This document shows positions 59,016 through 64,000 of a DNA stretch of 64,000 nt, piece by piece; positions within the stretch are counted from its first letter, which is position 1, and every line of letters starts with the position of its first letter. The notes beneath the pieces are model-generated. The model was not told the DNA's origin. It searched no databases and saw only the letters and a list, made by a program, of their open reading frames with translations. A program made the position numbers and the translations under genes. The DNA comes from Ascochyta rabiei (taxonomy: Eukaryota > Ascomycota > Dothideomycetes > Pleosporales > Didymellaceae): contig NC_082415.1 of the NCBI RefSeq assembly GCF_004011695.2, positions 310,001 through 374,000 on the forward strand, written 5' to 3'.

Positions 59016-59098
59016 TAACGTACTCCACAGGTGAGCGGATCAAACGGGTGAGCGGATCACTCTGCCAAGACCACACCAAACCTCCACCTTACCACGCA

Positions 59099-60751
59099 AT
59101 GCCTCAACAACAACATCAATCTACGCCCTTAAGAGAAGCTGCAATACAGCTTGCGCTCTAGGCAATTAAATAAGACGTAATACTTACCCTATAACGCGCT
59201 GCAGCTATATATAACACGCCTTACAGCACACTACACGCTTAATACACAGGACGACCTGCACAAGCTAATTATACGCCAGTTCAACAGATTATAGACCAGA
59301 CTAAGGAGGACGTAATTGCTAAGTACATCCTTAAGCTAGATATATAAGGATTTGCCCCTTAGCTGGCTGCTGTAGCTAATATAGCTAATTCTTTGCGTGC
59401 TAAGCATAATATAGGCCATGTTGGCATAAACTGGCCTAACACGTTTATTAAGCGCTGCCCTAACCTTAAAGTAAGGTTTAATCGCAAGTACGACTACAAG
59501 AGAGCCCTCTGTAAGGATCTAGAGATTATTAGGGGCTGGTTTGGGCTTGTAGCAAATGTTAAAGCCAAGTATAGCATCTAGGACAATAACACATACAACT
59601 TTAATAAGACAGGCTTTATAATAGGCCAGATATTAACAGGAGCAGTTATTACAGGCTTAGAGCATCAAGGACAGCTAAAGGCAGTGCAGCAGGGTAATTA
59701 AGAGTAGACAACGGTCATACAGGGCATTAATGGCACAGGGTAGGCTATTCTACCCTTTATTATCTTTAAAGGCTGCAACCACCTCTCTGCCTGGTACAAA
59801 GAGGACAATCTGCCCTATAACTAGGTTATTGGAGTCTCTAAGAACAGATGGACTACTAACAAGCTTGGTCTAGACTGGTTAAAGCACTTTAATGCCTATA
59901 CAAAGACGCGCACCTAAGAAGTGCACTAGCTGCTCCTTATTAACAGCCACAAGAGCCACAACTCCCTTAACTTCTAACAATACTGTAAGGAAGTAAAAAT
60001 TGTTACACTGTGTATGCCTCTACACTTATCTCACCTCTTACAACCACTAGATGTAGGTTATTTTACCCCTCTAAAGAAGGTATATAGGCGCTAAGCTAAG
60101 AATCTTATACACAACTACATTACTTATATTACTAAAACTAAGTTTCTACTATACTTTATAGACGCCTATAAGGAGACATTTACTTCTAGCAATATCTAAG
60201 GAGGCTTCTAAGGCGCTAGAATAGTCCCCCTTAACCTAGAACGGGTTATAATGGGTATTGATGTCCGCCTACGTACCTTACCGCTACCTACTATAGAAGA
60301 TGAGCCCTGGCAGTCCTAAACCCCAAGCACTACCCTGCAATTAGGGTCGCAATTAACGCTGGTTTAAGAGAGGATTTAAAGGCATGCAAGCAGCTTACTA
60401 ACTTTAATAGTTAAGGCCTTTAAAAAGCTTGCTAAAGGCGCAGCTATAGTAGCGCATAAGCTGGTGTTAGCTTAAAGGGAGATTACTAGGCTTCAAGCAG
60501 CAAATAAGGCTGCCATGCAACGTAAATTGTATAAAAGAAAGCAATTACAGCAGAAGAGAGTCCTAACAGCTAAGGAAGGCCTTTAATTAACTACTCTAAC
60601 TAAGTTTAGGGCGCGTGGTAATAGTAAGAAGGCAAAGAAGCAAGTGCGCGCTAAAGGAGGGGAAGTAACCTAAAGACGCTGTACAAAGTGCTATAATGTT
60701 AGACATAACTTACATATATATAAGAAGGCTGTAGAAGATGTTTCTAAATAA
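59099..60751 (+). pseudogene. Pogo/Fot1-type transposase, inactivated
   Basis: The frame runs from the ATG at 59099 (MPQQQHQSTPLREAA) to about 60751, 550 codons with no net frameshift, a normal size for Fot1 transposases. The helix-turn-helix N-terminus is followed by a CENP-B-type DNA-binding block in the open stretch 59393-59581 (NWPNTFIKRCPNLKVRFNRK, IIRGWFGLV). In the DDE domain the first Asp block reads NFNKTGF (expected F-D-E-T-G-F), the second LLINSHKSHNS (expected Asp is Asn), while the third keeps LLQPLDVGYF. Two of three catalytic residues are therefore lost. Stops inside the frame are TAA/TAG. The C-terminus is Lys/Arg-rich with a CTKC pair near 60680. Copy 2 at 41563-43424 is its more mutated sister. 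Confidence 0.88.
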
Positions 60752-60839
60752 TATTATGTACTGCACTACTGTATATAAGGCTAAAGTAGGCTAATGCGAG
60801 CTATAATAGGGTAGAGATTTGGTGTGGTCTTGGCAGAGT

Positions 60840-60922
60840 GATCCGCTCACCCGTTTGATCCGCTCACCCGTTTGATCCGCTCACCCGTTTGATCCGCTCA
60901 CCCGTTTGATCCGCTCACCCGT
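60840..60922. repeat. Five 17-bp tandem repeats in the right Fot end
   Basis: Unit GATCCGCTCACCCGTTT repeated from 60840; the fifth unit is cut after CCCGT. The left end has two units (59030-59058, inverted) and copy 2 has two at each end. Such subterminal repeats are usual transposase binding sites. Confidence 0.9.
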
Positions 60923-60933
60923 GGAGTACGTTA

Positions 60934-61240
60934 ATTAATTGATTAAAAAGGTTAACGTTCTGTGTGAGTCTAAGACTAGATAAGACGAGAGCATTTAAGC
61001 TACTCTAGTAATTTAAGGAGTGTATTTGTACAAAGGGATAGTAAATATGTAATGTATAAATCTACTTTGTATAACTATATACAACGCAGATCATCAGCAT
61101 TTAGACAAATACTAATTAAATACAATCAATTAAATAAGACTAGTTCTACGAGCTCGTCACAACTGGTAGCTGCTGTTTTTGTAGAGTTATTAGGAGAAAT
61201 GTAGATTCTTAGCAAAAAAGAGCCCCTCGCTTGGTGAGCG
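60934..61240. other. AT-rich spacer, no gene seen
   Basis: About 300 bp between the Fot element and a lone Fot-like end. It contains a TATA-rich patch near 61070 and no coding frame. TCA and TGA triplets are present, so RIP is light here. Confidence 0.45.
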
Positions 61241-61259
61241 GCTCGCCTGTGGGGTATGT
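61241..61259. repeat. Lone Fot-like terminal repeat
   Basis: GCTCGCCTGTGGGGTATGT followed by TA (61260-61261). Aligned with the Fot end (GCTCACCTGTGGAGTACGT plus TA) it differs by three transitions. No matching left end was found, so it looks like the remnant of another, deleted copy. Confidence 0.5.
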
Positions 61260-61261
61260 TA

Positions 61262-61546
61262 AACTATTTGTCTTAATATTGGTTTTTTAACTAGTACCTA
61301 GACTTTACAGCCCACATATTTGAACTGCCTACAGCTATCGCCAGACTGCCTACATCTGAGCAGTCCACACCTAGCACACAGCGTGCGTCTTTTCGTGCTT
61401 ACCCTGAAGGCTGTGCTCTTCGTCGCCAAAAATCTCCTGCGCGCTCTTCTTGTTCTGCGCGTGGTGCATCGTGGTGCGGCGGCGCATGGTGAACTGGTGT
61501 CTGGGACGAAAGAGTTAGGATGTTGACAGGGAAGAGACGGGATGAC
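61262..61546. other. Boundary and 3' flank of the decarboxylase gene
   Basis: The composition changes from AT-rich to GC-rich within about 61320-61430. On the minus strand this is where the 3' UTR should lie. I see no canonical AATAAA on that strand. Short open frames here are not supported as genes. Confidence 0.5.
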
Positions 61547-63353
61547 TCACTCTTTGTTCTCCTTGATCTTCTTCTCGTCGAGCGAGTCGAGCGTCTGCAG
61601 AGCCAGCTTGAAGTCGGCAATCAGTGCGTCGCATCGCGACTTGGTGAAGTCTTCGCGCACGACGATGCGCATCAGCTTCATCTTGTCCGAGTGCGGCGCC
61701 ATGGTGTAGGCGGGCACGACCCAGCCGCGCTCGCGGAGCTGGTGGGCGCTGTCTGTATGTTAGCGCATGCTCTGCTGGACACCACATCAATACGTACATG
61801 GCAAACTCGTCGTAGTGCTTGCCCAGATCCTCGTCAATTCGGCAGGCGACGAGCGGCAGGCCCTCGCCCTTCTTCTGGCTGAGGATGATGAAGCCGAGAC
61901 TCTCCAGGTTCGCGGCCAGGTAGTCAGAGATGCGCGTCAGGTTCAGCATAATCCTCCTGTAGCCGCGCTTGCCAAGGCGGATCATCTGGTAGTACTGTCC
62001 GATGATCTGCGAGGCGCCACGCGAGAAATTGAGCGTAAAGGACGCCTGGTCCGCGCCGAGGTAGTTGATGTTGAAGATGAGCTCTTTGGGGAGGTACTTG
62101 GGATCGCGCCACACGACCCAGCCGACACCGGGGTACACGAGACCGTACTTGTGGCCGGACACGTTGATGGACACGACCTTTTCGAGGCGGAAGTCCCACA
62201 GCAGGTCGGGGTTGACAAAGGGCGCGACAAAGCCACCAGAGGCGGCATCGACGTGGATGTCGCAGTCGATGTTGCGCTCGATGAGGAGGTCGTTGATGGC
62301 CTTTGTGTCTTCGTACTCGCCGGTGTAGGTGGTGCCGAGGATGGTGCAGATGCCGATGGTGTTCTCGTCGACGAGGTCTACGGCCTCCTTGGGGTCGATT
62401 ACGTAGCGGTCCTTTGTGCAATAGACGTACTTCTCCTCGACGTCAAAGTACCTGCATGCTTTCTGCGGTTGTCAGTGTGGGGTTGCCGATTCACCAAAAG
62501 ACACCCACCTCCCAGCACACCTGTACGGCAGAGTTCATGACGATGTTGGGGTTCTCGGTCGACTTGCCCTCGGCCTTGCGCTTCTTCTGCCAGAGCTTCT
62601 TCATGGCCAGGACGGCGAGCTAGACGTGTTAGCCCCGTCGTGCGATGTCTTTGGAAAGTTGCACAGCTGCCAACAAGCCGATTCAGACAAGTGCTGCGCC
62701 TTTCAGAGTTCAGTTGTCACTCAAACAGGCAGACTTGACTTGCTTGACGTGCTTGTTGACAACTGCGACATTGTCGTTGGACACGCACCATGATGGCCTC
62801 GGAAGAGCCAATGGTCGATGTGCCGATTGTGTTGGCCTCATCGTGGGAGGGCGCATTGAACAGCCTGGCGATCATGGAGACGCATCCTGCATCGTCTTAG
62901 CCGTTTGGGGTTTGAATTGGCGCGTCTGATACGCACGGTTCTGGATATCGGCGCTGACGGGGTACTCCTCGTAGTCGATGAAGTTCTTGGAGAAGGCGTC
63001 ACTAAACGTGCATCAGCAGGCGCGCAGTCGAAACAGGAAACAACAGCCTACACCATCAGGTCCTCGGCCTCCTTCTCCATGTACGTGGTGACGAACGAGG
63101 CCAGATTGAGGGTGGGGGTGCCGTCGAGCGTCAGGTCGTCCTTGATCATGCGGTAGGCGATCTGCGGGGGCATCTCATGGTCGGGCATCTCGTGGCGGGG
63201 CAGGTCCTCGCCGGCGTACTTGCTGCCGTAGACGGAGGCGGCAAAGTCATCGTGCACCTCTTCCTCGGTGATGGGGATGGTGTCGATCTTCTCGTACTGC
63301 GCCTTGATGGCCTCGATCTCCTTGTCGGTGGAGACGCGGTTGACGTGCACCAT
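61547..63353 (-). CDS. Glutamate decarboxylase, six exons
   Basis: Decarboxylates L-glutamate to GABA plus CO2 with pyridoxal phosphate, the entry step of the cytosolic GABA shunt. Exons (minus): 63052-63353, 62937-63001, 62789-62886, 62509-62619, 61798-62462, 61547-61748; 1,443 nt, 480 residues, normal family size. Introns of 50, 50, 169, 46 and 49 bp end in AG, most with CTAAC/CTGAC branch sites; phases fit throughout. The first donor (GTAGGC at 63051) is the least certain. The start ATG has CACC before it. Group II decarboxylase marks: TIGSSEAIM ending at residue 155, HVDAASGG with the cofactor-binding Asp at 264, and SINVSGHK with the PLP Lys at 297. The C-terminus is [14 protein letters not shown] and a charged EKKIKENKE tail. 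No signal peptide. No RIP stops: an intact gene next to transposons. Fungal homologues are linked to sporulation and stress, but nothing in the sequence shows its regulation. Confidence 0.96.
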
Positions 63354-63365
63354 GGTGATGGTCAA

Positions 63366-63408
63366 TTGGGGGTGGGAGGAGGAGGAGAGGAGGGGGGGAG
63401 GAGGGCAG
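63366..63408 (-). promoter_or_regulatory. Pyrimidine-rich tract upstream of the decarboxylase start
   Basis: On the gene's strand this is an almost pure C/T run ending about 13 bases before the ATG. C/T-rich tracts near the transcription start are common in filamentous fungal promoters. The role is inferred from position only; no TATA box was identified. Confidence 0.4.
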
Positions 63409-64000
63409 ACGGGTGTAGAAGCAAGGTGAGGTATTTACTACTTGGCCCGACCAGCGCGGGCCTCGTCACCTTATCACGCCGGGGCAGAGCGGATTACGTC
63501 CACGTCTAGGGTGCATCTGGAGGTGCAGCTGCAGACGCAGCTACCCCACCACGCCGCACCTCAGCACACACACGTCACACACCTCGTACGAGCTCCCAGC
63601 CCGCGGCAGCTCCGTCCACTACGCACTTTGTGTCACGGTGGCCGTCCATCAGCTCCTGAGCTCTGCCTCTGATTCCCCGCTGCACCCCTTCACAGCGTCT
63701 CCAGCGAGGCATTGCATGCACGCACGGCTGGCGACACGGTGCCGGCCCCGCGCGGCTCATTCGAAGATCGTCATAGCGGGGCACCGCTAAGCATTGCCCA
63801 AAAGCTTGTTTCCTACACCGCCCACGCCGCGGCGAAAACAAACACAAGTGACAAAACCCGGCGCTAGGCTGCGTGCATGGGCCAGGAACGCCGAAGCGCC
63901 CCTTGGAATGGTCCATCGTGCACAGCGCCAGGACTCACTCTGCAGCGGATCGACTGCTTGCCTCAAGTACAAACGGTCTGTGAAGCTGTCGTGCAACTCA
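63409..64000. other. GC-rich upstream region, no gene recognised
   Basis: Presumed promoter and intergenic DNA of the decarboxylase gene. Open frames on both strands (up to 113 codons) have no recognisable motif, unremarkable in GC-rich DNA. No RNA gene or repeat seen. Confidence 0.5.

Larger units (their letters stand above)
59018..60931 (+). mobile_element. Pogo/Fot1 DNA transposon, copy 1, lightly mutated
   Basis: The ends are inverted repeats: ACGTACTCCACAGGTGAGCG at the left and CGTGGAGTACGT-type at the right. They are flanked by TA duplications at 59016-59017 and 60932-60933, the target of Tc1/mariner-pogo elements. The 1,914-bp element carries one transposase frame on the plus strand. 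The subterminal 17-bp repeat is present twice at the left end and five times at the right. Confidence 0.93.

Noticed and set aside
60840..60922. CRISPR-like array
   Set aside because: The units are contiguous 17-bp tandem repeats without spacers, inside a transposon end, in a eukaryotic genome.
1..61300. A Starship-type giant mobile element
   Set aside because: No DUF3435-like tyrosine recombinase captain or cargo genes; everything recognisable is retroelement or Fot sequence.
61924..62421. Arg/Pro/His-rich open frame in another phase of the decarboxylase exon
   Set aside because: Low-complexity composition typical of an out-of-frame reading of GC-rich coding DNA.
61767..62540. A 257-codon open frame antisense to the decarboxylase
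   Set aside because: It overlaps exons, splice sites and an intron of a clearly coding minus-strand gene. Long antisense frames are expected opposite GC-rich codons, and it has no motif.
63575..63916. A 113-codon minus-strand frame upstream of the decarboxylase
   Set aside because: No domain, no intron or start context support; composition fits chance in GC-rich promoter DNA.

Overview
ORGANISM AND TEXTURE. The window looks like nuclear DNA of a filamentous ascomycete, most likely a Dothideomycete-type genome with AT-rich isochores. About 61 kb is a nested graveyard of retrotransposons and pogo/Fot1 DNA transposons hit hard by repeat-induced point mutation (RIP). It then turns abruptly into GC-rich host DNA carrying one intact, intron-bearing glutamate decarboxylase gene. 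In the RIP zone reading frames of gag, pol and transposase remain traceable, but they are studded with TAA/TAG (almost never TGA). I could not run searches; family names come from protein motifs read by eye. I label families A (Ty3/gypsy, 487-bp LTR), B (155-bp LTR starting TGTTATAGAC), C (gypsy, about 200-bp LTR), D (gypsy, 255-bp LTR), P (a gypsy pol family whose LTR I could not assign), Cop (Ty1/copia, 162-bp LTR) and Fot (pogo/Fot1). LAYOUT. 138-1720: gag-only remnant of A. 1721-2972 plus 8171-9485: 3' part of a C copy, split by complete copia copy 1 (2973-8165, target duplication CTAAT). 9486-16338: two B ends in inverted orientation around a P pol region. 16339-17927: second gag-only remnant of A, inverted. 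17928-18844, 31035-32904 and 41083-41562: one P copy on the minus strand, split by copia copy 2 (18845-31034, AAAGT) and by complete gypsy C (32905-41082, ATACC). Copia copy 2 is itself split by complete gypsy A (23156-30147, GGTTA), the least mutated retroelement here. 41563-43424: RIP-mutated Fot. 43427-45470: gag-like and integrase scraps around a B LTR. 45471-56832: gypsy D, unusually long (11.4 kb) because a third reading frame of about 1,127 codons follows pol. 56998-58725: truncated B. 59018-60931: lightly mutated Fot with TA duplications. 61241-61259: a lone Fot-like end. 61547-63353: glutamate decarboxylase, minus strand, six exons. 63354-64000: its upstream region. HOW IT FITS TOGETHER. 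The target duplications give an insertion order: P copy, then copia 2 and gypsy C into it, then gypsy A into copia 2. The RIP load agrees: A is light, its hosts are heavy. RIP here follows a clear rule, C to T at CpA only after a pyrimidine. That one rule explains the lack of TGA stops, the loss of most RT YxDD and transposase/integrase aspartates, and the survival of a few. The only feature likely to make a working protein is the decarboxylase (GABA shunt), whose stop codon lies under 300 bp from the transposon zone.
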